Part shown: piece by piece, positions 15,230 to 23,413 of the stretch
Layout: each line of letters starts with the position of its first letter
Position numbering within the stretch: position 1 is the stretch's first letter
DNA from: Paracoccaceae bacterium
GTDB lineage: Bacteria; Pseudomonadota; Alphaproteobacteria; Rhodobacterales; Rhodobacteraceae
DNA length: 37,006 bases
Assembly: GCA_002709405.1 (NCBI GenBank)
Contig: PAQV01000075.1
Coordinates: 1-37,006 of the forward strand
Direction of reading: 5' to 3'
Translations under genes and position numbers: made by a program
Notes under the pieces: model-generated
Told to the model about the DNA's origin: nothing
What the model saw: the letters and a program-made list of their open reading frames with translations, nothing else
Database searches by the model: none

Positions 15230-15280
15230 CAGCGCCCGGGGCACGCTCCCGCCCACCCACCCCGCGCGCCCCGGGCGCTG
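15230..15280. repeat. 13-bp GC-rich inverted repeat after the methyltransferase
   Basis: CAGCGCCCGGGGC (15230-15242) is perfectly complementary to 15268-15280, with a 25-nt loop. It follows the methyltransferase stop by 45 bp and may end its transcript, although there is no T-tract. The 16-mer at 15271-15286 recurs exactly at 25248-25263, next to glpX. Confidence 0.5.
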
Positions 15281-15374
15281 CCCTGTGCGGATGGCTGCCC
15301 TTGGTGTCAGCCTTGAGGTTTCGTCCGCCATCATTGCGCGGTAGGCTTTCGGAAAGCCAAGAGGAGCGCGGGGC

Positions 15375-17129
15375 ATGAGCTGGTTTCCGGGATCCGAGAT
15401 CTTTCGGCATCGGCTGGGCATGGCCCTGCTGGGCGGGCTTGCGTTCAGTGCGCTCTGGGCGCTGACCGAGGCCGAGGGGTTGCGCGACAGCGCGCCGGGC
15501 CTGTTCCTGTTGCTGATCGCCGGGCTGTCGTGCTGGTCGGCGGTGTCCCTGGCCATCTCCGGGCCGGTGTCGCTGTCCCGGTCCATGGTCGGGGCGCTGG
15601 TCCTGGCCGTGCCGGTCGCCGGGTTGATGCGCCTGGCGGGGCTTAGGGCGCTGGTGCCGACGGATGTGCTGGAGTCCCCGGGCGTGTTGGCCGTCTTCCT
15701 GCTGATGGTCTTCGTGGCCACGCCCTTCCTGGCCGTGCGCCTTCAGGGCAGGGGGCCCTGGCTGTCCTACCCCGCCCTGTTCGAGACCGCCTGGGCCATC
15801 ACCATCCGCTTCGCCGCGGGGATGCTCTTTGCCGGCGTGGTCTGGGGCGTCCTGCTGCTGTCCGATGCCCTTTTGGGGATCGTCGGCATCGACCTGATCG
15901 GAGGCCTCCTGGACATCGACGGCGTACCCGCCCTGGTCAGCGGGGCGGCGCTTGGCCTGGGCATCGCGGTGATCCACGAGCTGCGCGAGGTCGTGTCGCC
16001 CTTGCTGGTGTTGCGCCTGTTCCGCCTGCTGGTCTGGCCGGTGCTGATCGTGGTCGGTGTCTTCCTGGTGGCCGTGCCGGTGCAGGGCCTGTCGGGCCTG
16101 GTGGGCAGCCTGTCTCCGGCGGCGACCCTGATGGGCGTGGCGCTGGGGGCGGTGACGCTGATCACCTCGGCCGTGGGGCGGGCCGATGACGAGGCGATGG
16201 AGGCCGAGCTTGGCCCGCGCCTTTTGGCCCTGGCGGTGCCCGTCGTGGCCGGTCTGGCGGTGCTGGCCGTGGTCCTGCGGGTCAGCCAGTACGGGTGGAC
16301 CCCGGACCGGGTGATGGCCGCCACGGTGGCCGGTGTCACGCTGCTTTACGGCCTGGCCTATGGCGCGGCAGCACTGCGCGGTGCGGGGCGCTGGCGGGCC
16401 CCTCTGCGCCGGGCCAATGTCGTCCTGGCGCTATTGGTCATTGCCGTCTGTGCCGCCTGGCTGACGCCCCTGCTGGATGCCGGTCGCCTGTCGGCCCGCA
16501 GCCAGGTCGCGCGCTTTGCAGACGGGCGGTCGACCCTGGACCAGCTGCCGCTGGACCGCATGGTTCGGGACTGGGGCAAGGCCGGGCACGATGCTCTGGA
16601 CCGACTGGAGGCGATGACCGAGCATCCCGATCACGATGCCCTCGTGCGCGAAATCGAGGCCGCACGGCGCAAGCCCACGCTGCGGCAGGCGACGACCGAT
16701 GCGGTGGACCTGGACCCGATCGCCCTGGCCCGGGACCTGGCCCAGTGGGTGCCGGTCCGCCCCGATGGCCAGCTCGACCCGGATGCCCTGGCGCGCGTGC
16801 AGCTTTACTGGTTGAGCGACTGGCACGTCCGCTGCCGGCCGCTGGAGGACGGACCCCCGCCATGTGTCTTCGTGCACGGCCGGTTCGTGGCCGACCTGCC
16901 CGCAAAGGACCAGGGGCTTTTGGTGCTGCCCTATGGGCCGAACCAGCTGCTGGCCCAACATCTGCGCTGGCCCACAGCAGAGATCACGACAATCGAAACC
17001 TCGGACGCCTTGCCCGAAGACGCCGTTGCGCGCATTCTGGACGGGGATTTCGCACTTGCCCCCGTGCAGACCGAAGCGCTCGAGCTTGGCGGTCAGGTGT
17101 TCGGCCCGGGCCTGAGGCAACCGGAATAG
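15375..17129 (+). CDS. DUF4153 polytopic membrane protein
   Basis: This 584-residue protein has about a dozen predicted membrane helices between residues 15 and 380, then a soluble C-terminal domain (about 385-584) rich in charged residues. This matches the DUF4153 family (PF13687). The function is unknown. AGGAG lies upstream of the ATG. The soluble tail holds two Cys (CRPLEDGPPPC), possibly a disulfide if periplasmic. It is monocistronic in context: 190 bp after the methyltransferase and 130 bp before the H-NOX gene, all on the plus strand. Nothing in the sequence links it to its neighbours. Confidence 0.8.
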   Translation: MSWFPGSEIFRHRLGMALLGGLAFSALWALTEAEGLRDSAPGLFLLLIAGLSCWSAVSLAISGPVSLSRSMVGALVLAVPVAGLMRLAGLRALVPTDVLESPGVLAVFLLMVFVATPFLAVRLQGRGPWLSYPALFETAWAITIRFAAGMLFAGVVWGVLLLSDALLGIVGIDLIGGLLDIDGVPALVSGAALGLGIAVIHELREVVSPLLVLRLFRLLVWPVLIVVGVFLVAVPVQGLSGLVGSLSPAATLMGVALGAVTLITSAVGRADDEAMEAELGPRLLALAVPVVAGLAVLAVVLRVSQYGWTPDRVMAATVAGVTLLYGLAYGAAALRGAGRWRAPLRRANVVLALLVIAVCAAWLTPLLDAGRLSARSQVARFADGRSTLDQLPLDRMVRDWGKAGHDALDRLEAMTEHPDHDALVREIEAARRKPTLRQATTDAVDLDPIALARDLAQWVPVRPDGQLDPDALARVQLYWLSDWHVRCRPLEDGPPPCVFVHGRFVADLPAKDQGLLVLPYGPNQLLAQHLRWPTAEITTIETSDALPEDAVARILDGDFALAPVQTEALELGGQVFGPGLRQPE

Positions 17130-17259
17130 GACAGGACCAGGACTGGCAGGCGACCCGAAGGATCCGCGACCCGGCGTTCGGATCCGGGAAAATCGCGGGC
17201 GTTGAGGCGGTCTTAACCACCGGCTTGCATGATTGCACCGGCCAAGGGGTGAGACATAG

Positions 17260-17847
17260 ATGCATGGTTTGATCAACAGGGCGATACAATCCTTCGTCTG
17301 CAATACCTATGGAACGGACCGCTGGCACAGCGTGACCGAAGATGCCGGCCTTGGCTTTTCGGAATTCGAGGCGATGCTGATCTATGACGATGCCCAGACC
17401 GACGCGGTGATGCGGGCGGTCTGCATCGAACTCGGCCGCCCGGAAAGCGAGGTGCTGGAAGACCTCGGCACCTACCTGGTGTCCGATCCCAAGGTCGAGG
17501 CCCTGCGCCGCCTGCTGCGCTTCGGGGGCGAGACGTTCCAGGACTTTCTGCATTCGCTGGACGAATTGCCCGAACGGGCGCGCCTGGCGGTATCGGACCT
17601 GCACCTGCCGCCGCTGGAGCTGCGCGACGTGACGGCCCACCAGTTCAGCCTGGTCTGCGGGCGTGGGCTGCGGGGCTATGGCCGGGTGATGATGGGCATT
17701 CTGCGGGCCATGGCGGATGATTACGGGGCGCTGGTCTACCTGGAACACAGCGGTTGCCACGAGGCCGGAGAGATCATTTCCATCACCCTGGTCGAGGCCG
17801 ACTTTGCCGCCGGGCGCGATTTCGACCTGGGGGCGCGGGCCGGATGA
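17260..17847 (+). CDS. H-NOX (heme-NO-binding fold) protein lacking the proximal heme His
   Basis: This 195-residue protein spans the whole H-NOX (HNOB) domain. Family segments are the N-terminal MHGLINRAIQSF, EDLGTYLV (67-74), RRLLRFGG (83-90) and FLHSLDEL (96-103). Where H-NOX proteins carry the proximal heme ligand (H102 in the Thermoanaerobacter protein, H105 in soluble guanylate cyclase), this protein has Pro104 (LDELPERAR). The YxSxR heme-propionate motif reads L131-V-C133-G-R135, so only Arg is kept. Canonical heme binding is therefore unlikely, though an alternative ligand cannot be excluded. The stop overlaps the GGDEF start (ATGA), matching the classical H-NOX/diguanylate cyclase pairing. 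A single base change (CAC to CCC) would explain Pro104. Confidence 0.85.
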   Translation: MHGLINRAIQSFVCNTYGTDRWHSVTEDAGLGFSEFEAMLIYDDAQTDAVMRAVCIELGRPESEVLEDLGTYLVSDPKVEALRRLLRFGGETFQDFLHSLDELPERARLAVSDLHLPPLELRDVTAHQFSLVCGRGLRGYGRVMMGILRAMADDYGALVYLEHSGCHEAGEIISITLVEADFAAGRDFDLGARAG

Positions 17848-18905
17848 CACCGGACGAAGACCTGGCCGATGTGCTGTCGATCCTGTGCCCGATGCATGTA
17901 ACGCTGGACGCGGCCGGCCACGTGGTGCGCGCCGGGCCGACCTTGCAGAAACTGCGGCCCGACATGCCCTTCGAACGGCAGCGCTTCCTAGACCTGTTCG
18001 AACTGATCCGCCCGCGCTCCGTCGCCGCGGTCGAGGACCTTTTCGGCGCGCCGCGTACCAAGCTGCGCCTGCAATTCCGCGACGTGCCGCGCACCGGGTT
18101 CAAGGGCGTTCTGGTGCCGCTGCCCGATGCCCGGGGGGCGATCATCAACCTGTCCTTCGGGTTCTCGGTGCTGGACGCGGTGCGCGATTACGCCCTGACC
18201 AGCGCCGATTTCTCTGCCACCGACCTGACCATTGAAATGCTCTACCTGGTCGAAGCCAAGTCCGCCGCGATGGAGGCCTCGCGGTCCCTGAACGCGCGCC
18301 TGCAGGGCGCGATGATCGCGGCCGAGGAACAGGCCTTTACCGACACGCTGACCGGGCTGAAAAACCGCCGGGCGCTGGATCACGTGCTGGACAGGCTGAT
18401 GACCGCCCGCCGGCCCTTCGCGGTGATGCAGCTGGACCTGGATTTCTTCAAGGCGGTGAACGACACCCACGGCCATGCGGCGGGCGACCATGTGTTGCAA
18501 CAGGTGGCGCGGGCCATGGTCTCGGAGACCCGCGAAAGCGACACGGTGGCCCGGGTTGGCGGCGATGAATTCGTGCTGATCTTTGACCGGCTGTGCGACG
18601 GGCCGCGTCTGGATGCCATCGCAGAACGGCTGATCGCGGGGGTCACCGCGCCGATCCTTTACGGGGGTGTGTCCTGCCAGGTTTCGGCCAGTATCGGCAG
18701 CGCGTTTTTCGGCGGGGCAGAGGACATGACGGCGACCGATCTGCTGGCGCGGGCTGATGCCGCGCTTTATGCCGCCAAACATGCCGGGCGGTCGCGGCAC
18801 TTTCTGTACGACGGCGCGCAGCACGCGCCGGTGCCGGGCTCGGCCGTGGGGCACGGCGCGCCCGATGCACCGGATAAACCGGACGGGCAGGGCGCGCCTG
18901 TGTGA
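17844..18905 (+). CDS. H-NOBA/GGDEF diguanylate cyclase partner of H-NOX
   Basis: This 353-residue protein has three parts: an N-terminal H-NOX-associated, PAS-like (H-NOBA) domain (about 5-130, with FLDLFELIRPR at 48-58), a coiled-coil signalling helix (about 131-165), and a GGDEF domain (about 166-325). The active site is intact (GGDEF 239-243), as are the inhibitory I-site RESD (R230/D233) and the metal-binding DLD near 198. It should make c-di-GMP under control of the partner H-NOX protein, with which it is translationally coupled. The last ~25 residues (Ala/Pro/Gly/Asp-rich) are encoded by the edge of a degenerate tandem repeat that continues past the stop. The enzyme looks functional although its partner seems unable to bind heme normally. 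Confidence 0.87.
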   Translation: MTPDEDLADVLSILCPMHVTLDAAGHVVRAGPTLQKLRPDMPFERQRFLDLFELIRPRSVAAVEDLFGAPRTKLRLQFRDVPRTGFKGVLVPLPDARGAIINLSFGFSVLDAVRDYALTSADFSATDLTIEMLYLVEAKSAAMEASRSLNARLQGAMIAAEEQAFTDTLTGLKNRRALDHVLDRLMTARRPFAVMQLDLDFFKAVNDTHGHAAGDHVLQQVARAMVSETRESDTVARVGGDEFVLIFDRLCDGPRLDAIAERLIAGVTAPILYGGVSCQVSASIGSAFFGGAEDMTATDLLARADAALYAAKHAGRSRHFLYDGAQHAPVPGSAVGHGAPDAPDKPDGQGAPV

Positions 18906-19037
18906 TGAACGGTTGTGCGCGCCGGTGGGGCAAACGGACAATGCGCGTCGGTGGGCGATCGGTCAAAGCGCGCCTGCTGGCGATCGGGCAGGGCGCGCTG
19001 GTGAGGCTAACGGTCAAAGCGCGCCTCCTGGCGCGAC
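18885..19037. repeat. Degenerate 25-26 bp tandem repeat
   Basis: About six units start at 18885, 18911, 18936, 18961, 18986 and 19012, each 25-26 bp with a shared GCGCGCC-like core about 8 bp in. The units at 18961 and 19012 share GGTCAAAGCGCGCCT and then CTGGCG. The units at 18885 and 18986 share GGGCAGGGCGCGC and end in AAC. The array begins inside the last codons of the GGDEF gene and runs into the gap before the convergent GMC gene. Just after it, the 11-mer CGGGCCTGTCT occurs twice in tandem, near 19050-19073. No CRISPR-like spacers are present. Confidence 0.6.
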
Positions 19038-19082
19038 ACCGCCCGGACCGGGGCCTGTCTCGGGCCTGTCTCGGGCCCGGCT

Positions 19083-20687
19083 TCAGGCCCGCAGGATCAT
19101 GTCAGCGGCCCGGTCGGCGATGACCATGGTCGGGGCCTCGGTATTGCCGGACACCAGCGCCGGCATCACCGAACAATCGACCACGCGCAGGCCCTCGACC
19201 CCGTTCACCCTGAGCTCCAGGTCGACCACGGCCTTGGGGTCTGGCCCCATCCGGCAGGTGCCCGTCGGGTGCTCTTTCGATTCCGCACGGGCGCGGATGG
19301 CCTCGTCGAAGGCCTCGGACCCCTGGCCCGTGTCGGTGCCCGGCAGTGGCCAGATCGGCGCGCCCAGTACGTCCTTCAGCGGCGCCTGCGCATAGATCGA
19401 CTGGGCCAGCCGGACGCCCCGGCGCAGCGTGTCCACGTCCCCGGGTTCGGCCAGCGCATTGGACAGGACCTTTGGCGGATCCTCGGGGTTCTTCGAGCGC
19501 AGCCCGACCCGCCCCCGCGATTTCGTCTGCATCACCGTGGCACTGATCACCATGGCGTTGTCCGCGATCCGGGGGGTGCCGGGATTGCCCGGGGCGAAGC
19601 CGGCAAAGTTCAGCTGCACATCCGGGCGGCCGTCGCCGTTCGTGTCCACGCAGGCCCCGGCATCCAGGTGGGACGAGGTCAACGGGCCCGTCCGGTGCAG
19701 GATGTAATCCTTGACGTTGCGCAGGGCGTTGCGCCCCCGGTCCTGGCGATACAGCCCCTCGATCCCGTCCAGCAAATGGGTGACGGCGGTGCTCATGTGG
19801 TCATGGAAATTCGCCCCGACCTCTGGCGCGTCGACCACCACGTCGATCCCATGCCTGGTCAGCTCTTCGGCCGGACCAATGCCGGACAGCATCAGCAGCT
19901 TGGGGCTTTGGAAACTGCCAGCCGACAGGATGATCTCGCGCCCGGCCCGCAGGACAATGTCCTTGCCCCGGGCGTCGCGGGCCTCGATCGCCACGGCCCG
20001 GCGGTTTTCGATCACGATGCGGCGGGCCGAGGTGTCGGTCAGCAGCGTCAGGTTTTCGCGCGACAGGGCCGGATGCAGGAAGCACCGTGCGGCCGACTGG
20101 CGTTCGCCTTTGAAGATGTTGACCTGGTACCAGCCCGCGCCTTCCTGGCGCGCGCCGTTGAAATCGTCGCTGGGCGGCACGCCGGTGGCAATGGTCGCAT
20201 CGATCGCCATCTGAGACAGCGGGTGCGGCGCGTTGGGGTCGGAAATGACCACCGGCCCCTCGGTGCCGTGAAATTCATTGTTCAGCCGCATGTTCTTTTC
20301 CTGCCGGCGGAAGATCGGCAGCAGGTCGTCATAAGCCCAGCCGGTGCAGCCGTGGTCCGAGGCCCAGCCGTCGAAATCCTCGCGCTGGCCGCGCATGTAG
20401 ATCATCGCCCCGATGGATGACCCGCCGCCCAGGACGTTGCCCTGCATCACGACGCCCCTGCGGTCCCCCAGCGAGGGTTCGATTTCCGAGGTCACCCGTT
20501 CCGTTTCGGGCAGGCTGTAGAGCCGGGGAAACACGCCGGCCACGCGGATGGCCGGGCGCTTGTCGCGCGGGCCTCGTTCCAACAGGGCAACGCTGTGCTG
20601 GCCGCTGGCCGACAATCGCGCCGCCAGGACGCATCCTGCGGCCCCTCCTCCGACGATGATGTAGTCGAAGTCCTTCTGTTCTGACAT
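19083..20687 (-). CDS. GMC-family FAD oxidoreductase (choline dehydrogenase-like)
   Basis: This 534-residue glucose-methanol-choline oxidoreductase has an N-terminal FAD dinucleotide motif (VGGGAAGCVLAARLS, about 11-25), the GMC signature region (NVLGGGSSIGAMIYMRG), a second signature around GSFQSPKLLMLSGIGP, and C-terminal active-site regions EHPTGTCRMG and SGNTEAPTM. It oxidises an alcohol; choline is the family's familiar substrate, but no betaine aldehyde dehydrogenase, transporter or BetI lies nearby, so I do not call it betA. I start at ATG 20687 because AAGAGGAA precedes it. It is convergent with the GGDEF gene and shares its strand with the halogenase-like gene upstream, 289 bp away. 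Confidence 0.88.
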   Translation of the reverse strand: MSEQKDFDYIIVGGGAAGCVLAARLSASGQHSVALLERGPRDKRPAIRVAGVFPRLYSLPETERVTSEIEPSLGDRRGVVMQGNVLGGGSSIGAMIYMRGQREDFDGWASDHGCTGWAYDDLLPIFRRQEKNMRLNNEFHGTEGPVVISDPNAPHPLSQMAIDATIATGVPPSDDFNGARQEGAGWYQVNIFKGERQSAARCFLHPALSRENLTLLTDTSARRIVIENRRAVAIEARDARGKDIVLRAGREIILSAGSFQSPKLLMLSGIGPAEELTRHGIDVVVDAPEVGANFHDHMSTAVTHLLDGIEGLYRQDRGRNALRNVKDYILHRTGPLTSSHLDAGACVDTNGDGRPDVQLNFAGFAPGNPGTPRIADNAMVISATVMQTKSRGRVGLRSKNPEDPPKVLSNALAEPGDVDTLRRGVRLAQSIYAQAPLKDVLGAPIWPLPGTDTGQGSEAFDEAIRARAESKEHPTGTCRMGPDPKAVVDLELRVNGVEGLRVVDCSVMPALVSGNTEAPTMVIADRAADMILRA

Positions 20688-20976
20688 CTGAATTCCTCTT
20701 GACCCCCAGCCGTCCCGGGCCGCCCGGCAACCGCGCAGGGGCGGGTCGGGCGATCCTTCGGGCAACTCGCCCTAACGTCAATTTTAACGGGATTTACCCC
20801 CGGGAACAGAGGTTTGCGCCATCGGTGATAATGTTTGGCCGCCCATGCCTACTTTGGTCCCATTCCCGGAAGCGAAAAAACGGGCCGCGATTGCGCACAA
20901 GGATCGGGCCACCCGGGACCCCGGCTGGCCAAATGAGACCCTCGCATTCCGCGTTTCGCACGCCGTTGCGGCGGGC
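20688..20976. other. 289-bp intergenic region upstream of the GMC gene
   Basis: This is a gene-free stretch between two minus-strand genes and presumably holds the GMC promoter. A small inverted repeat GGGCGA (20748-20753) / TCGCCC (20767-20772) could form a leader hairpin. An AT-richer patch near 20776-20795 is the best candidate promoter area. I see no convincing ORF or RNA gene. Confidence 0.5.
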
Positions 20977-22914
20977 TCAGTCCGATTCCATCGCCATCAT
21001 CTGGGCGGGCATGGCCTCGGCGGGCTCCATCTTGGGCTTGTCGGGCACGACCTTGCCGGCCTGTGCGGCCTGCATCGAGGTGCCCTCGGGGTAGAGGAAG
21101 CTTTGCGGAGGCTCGAAGGGCGATTTCAGGTCGGGTTCGGTCGACAGGGCACGGTCCCACAATTGCGGGCGCAGGGCCAGAAGCCCGGCCGCCAGCATCT
21201 GCCCGGCAGACTTGCCGTATTCCTTGGCGGCCATGCGGTAGAGAGACGGATCTTCCCACCATTTCAGCAGCTTCAGCGCCTTGTTGCGCATCCAAGCCGT
21301 CCTGTACAGGTGCCGGGCGATCAGCTTGCCCCGGTTGATGTCCTCGGACCGGAAATAGTTGAAGGGCACCGCTTCGTTGAACATCGACGGCGTGCGCCGG
21401 ATGATTTCCTGCGGATCCATGGTGTCGGCCAGCTTGTCCAGCACCATCGGGAACGGGTAGACAGGGGGCTGCATTTCCTTGTCGTGCCGGTGGATCAGCC
21501 GGCCCTGCTGGCGGATCGCTCCGGCGTTCAGGAACGCGCCGACCATGTAGTTGGGCATGGCATAGGTGAAATAGCCCATGTTGGTGACCACCAGCGTCCA
21601 GGCCATTTTCACCGGATCGTCCATGATGTGATACCAATGCGACCATTCATCCTGCAGCGCCAGCTGGGTTTTCACATGCGATTCCAGCGTGATCGCATAG
21701 CGTTCCGACAATTGGCCCGCCTGCGATTTCTTGATCATCGAGGTGATCTGGGGGATCTGGTTGGCCAGGTAGGCAATCCCGGCCGAGTTCGCCGGATCGA
21801 AGGTGAAGGCGCTGTCGCCCAGCAGGAACCAGCGGCCCTGGTGATCGTAGTACTGCTTGGCCTCGTACATGTAGTTGTAGTAGCGCGCTTCATCGACCTT
21901 GCGGCCGCTTTCGATCATCTCGACCAGCTTGGGGTGATCGCGGCCCAGGACGGCCAGCAGGCGGTCCATGTTCATGGCCTTTTCGCCCGCGACCTCGGGG
22001 CGGTAGGTGATCCCGATGCTGACCATGTCTTCGCCGGTCTCGCATTTCATCGGGATGATCCAGATCCAGTATCCCTTGCCGTAGAAATGGTGGGTCACGT
22101 AGTAGCTGTCGAAGCTGTTCTGCTTGTCCTTGACCACCGGCAGTTCCATCAGGATGCGGCGGTCGAACCCGGCCAGGCGGAACCAGTAGGCGCAGCGCTG
22201 GAAGGGCGGGTCCTGGTGCAGGTCCAGCTGCTTGGTCAGCACCCGGGCCCGGCCCGAGCTGTCGATGACGTGGTCGGCCTTCAGCTCGATCATGTCGCCG
22301 TCGTTGGTGGCGATGTTGATCGTCTGCGGCCCAGGCGTCGCGCCCATGGTCGCATCGCCCTTCATCGGCGCCATGCGCATCGACTTCTTCTTCATCATGG
22401 GTTTCTTCATGGACATTTTGTCGTCCATCTTGCCCATGTCGGCCTTCATCATGTCGGTGCCGCCCATCATGTCGTCCATGATCGGGGCCGTGGGCGCGCC
22501 GCCGGCAAAGTCCACGCCGACGACCTTGCCCGAAATGCGGGTCACGCTGTCGGGGATGCGCCGGTCGATTTCCTCGTCGAAGGCATGGCGGTTCAGGTTG
22601 AAGGCCAGCAGCCGTTTCACGCCCGGAGATTCGTGGCGGATATAGTCCGGCGTCTCCATGTCGCCGTCCTGCTTTGGCAGCTTGAAGTAATAGGTCAGCC
22701 CGTATTTGTGCAGGTGCTGTTCTTCAAGGTAGGATGCCAGGCCCAGCGAAGCCAGGAACTGTGTGGTCACCTCGACCGTGCTCTCGCCCACGACCGGCAG
22801 GTTCGGGTCGCCGGGGTCGATCATGGTGATGGAGGCTTCCGGCAAGTGCCGGACGAAATAAAGAGCAGCCAGTTTTCCGGCCAGCCCGCCTCCGATGATG
22901 GCAATCTGTGTCAT
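20977..22914 (-). CDS. Flavin-dependent-halogenase-like oxidoreductase with Met-rich insertion
   Basis: This 645-residue protein has an FAD-binding GGGLAGKLAALY start (about 8-19), GEST at 43-46 and WIWIIP at 283-288, which fits the WxWxIP motif of flavin-dependent (tryptophan) halogenases, so the PF04820-type fold is likely. A Lys near 78 (YYFKLPK) may match the catalytic Lys, but this is uncertain. Between about 144 and 192 there is a low-complexity insertion with 15 Met and 9 Lys plus many Asp, and the last 18 residues are again Met-rich. There is no signal peptide. AAGGGA precedes the ATG. Halogenation is not assured: many relatives lack it. No biosynthetic cluster surrounds it. Confidence 0.8.
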   Translation of the reverse strand: MTQIAIIGGGLAGKLAALYFVRHLPEASITMIDPGDPNLPVVGESTVEVTTQFLASLGLASYLEEQHLHKYGLTYYFKLPKQDGDMETPDYIRHESPGVKRLLAFNLNRHAFDEEIDRRIPDSVTRISGKVVGVDFAGGAPTAPIMDDMMGGTDMMKADMGKMDDKMSMKKPMMKKKSMRMAPMKGDATMGATPGPQTINIATNDGDMIELKADHVIDSSGRARVLTKQLDLHQDPPFQRCAYWFRLAGFDRRILMELPVVKDKQNSFDSYYVTHHFYGKGYWIWIIPMKCETGEDMVSIGITYRPEVAGEKAMNMDRLLAVLGRDHPKLVEMIESGRKVDEARYYNYMYEAKQYYDHQGRWFLLGDSAFTFDPANSAGIAYLANQIPQITSMIKKSQAGQLSERYAITLESHVKTQLALQDEWSHWYHIMDDPVKMAWTLVVTNMGYFTYAMPNYMVGAFLNAGAIRQQGRLIHRHDKEMQPPVYPFPMVLDKLADTMDPQEIIRRTPSMFNEAVPFNYFRSEDINRGKLIARHLYRTAWMRNKALKLLKWWEDPSLYRMAAKEYGKSAGQMLAAGLLALRPQLWDRALSTEPDLKSPFEPPQSFLYPEGTSMQAAQAGKVVPDKPKMEPAEAMPAQMMAMESD

Positions 22915-23221
22915 GCGTCAAATCCCTTGGTCAGGTCGAAATTCCCCGGCACAGGCTTCCCTGGTGATATGGCAGGCCGCCATGCCGGGTCCCTTGGCCC
23001 GATCATTTTCCCGTGACGTCGGCGTTGACTCAAGCCTCAATTGGACAGATCGGGAAAATGCGGCCTTAAAAGGTGAATTGACGGGCAATCATTCCCTTTT
23101 TGGTTGATGCTGGCCGAAGATATGCGCGGATTGCGGACCACATCGTGAACGGCGTCATTGGGCAATGCACGGCAGATCACAATCTGCGGCGGTGCGATAT
23201 CGGATCAATTGGGGAAGAAAG
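22915..23221. other. 307-bp intergenic region with three inverted repeats
   Basis: No gene is visible between tRNA-Glu and the halogenase-like gene (both minus strand). It holds CATTTTCCCG (23004-23013) matched by CGGGAAAATG (23051-23060), 10 bp perfect with a 37-nt loop. It also holds AAAAGG (23068-23073) / CCTTTT (23095-23100), ending in T-residues on the minus strand and so a possible tRNA transcript terminator, and GCAGAT (23172-23177) / ATCTGC (23182-23187) with a 4-nt loop just beyond the tRNA 3' end. The promoter of the halogenase-like gene must lie here. Confidence 0.5.
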
Positions 23222-23296
23222 TGGCAGCCCGTAGGGGAATCGAACCCCTCTTTCCAGGTTGAAAACCTGGCGTCCTAACCGATAGACGAACGGGCC
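23222..23296 (-). tRNA. tRNA-Glu (anticodon UUC)
   Basis: The minus-strand sequence folds as a standard cloverleaf. The acceptor stem is 7 bp (GGCCCGT with ACGGGCT; the first pair is G-U). The anticodon stem CCAGG/CCTGG encloses a 7-nt loop with anticodon TTC. The T arm GGGGTTCGATTCCCC is canonical, and CCA is encoded at 23222-23224. The family opening TTCGTCTATCGGTTAGGAC is typical of tRNA-Glu. A promoter candidate lies just upstream. Confidence 0.95.
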
Positions 23297-23328
23297 ACTC
23301 TGTCCCGGCGTTGCCGCCGGTGAGGGGC

Positions 23329-23357
23329 TATCTAGGCAATCGGCCCGAGGGGCGCAA
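23329..23357 (-). promoter_or_regulatory. Promoter of tRNA-Glu
   Basis: On the minus strand TTGCGC (23357-23352) and TAGATA (23334-23329) are separated by 17 bp. The -10 box lies 32 bp upstream of the mature tRNA 5' end. This resembles sigma-70 tRNA promoters of alphaproteobacteria. Confidence 0.55.
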
Positions 23358-23360
23358 GCG

Positions 23361-23391
23361 AAAAAATCGGCCGAATGCGAAGAATTTTCGG
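23361..23391 (-). terminator. Rho-independent terminator after recJ
   Basis: On the minus strand CCGAA (from 23391) pairs with TTCGG (to 23371) with an 11-nt loop, followed by CCGA and six T (23366-23361). It lies 22 bp after the recJ stop and immediately before the tRNA-Glu promoter. Confidence 0.5.
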
Positions 23392-23413
23392 ACGCCCCAA
23401 CGTCACCCGGATG

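Noticed and set aside
12647-15721. 1024-codon minus-strand open frame opposite HAD and the methyltransferase
   Set aside because: Same reason: low-complexity Arg/His/Gly/Pro content and complete genes on the opposite strand.
18885-19078. CRISPR array
   Set aside because: Repeats are imperfect, contiguous and lack unique spacers, and no cas genes are present.
19083-20687. Calling this gene betA (choline dehydrogenase)
   Set aside because: The GMC fold is clear, but no betaine aldehyde dehydrogenase, choline transporter or BetI lies nearby and the family has many substrates.
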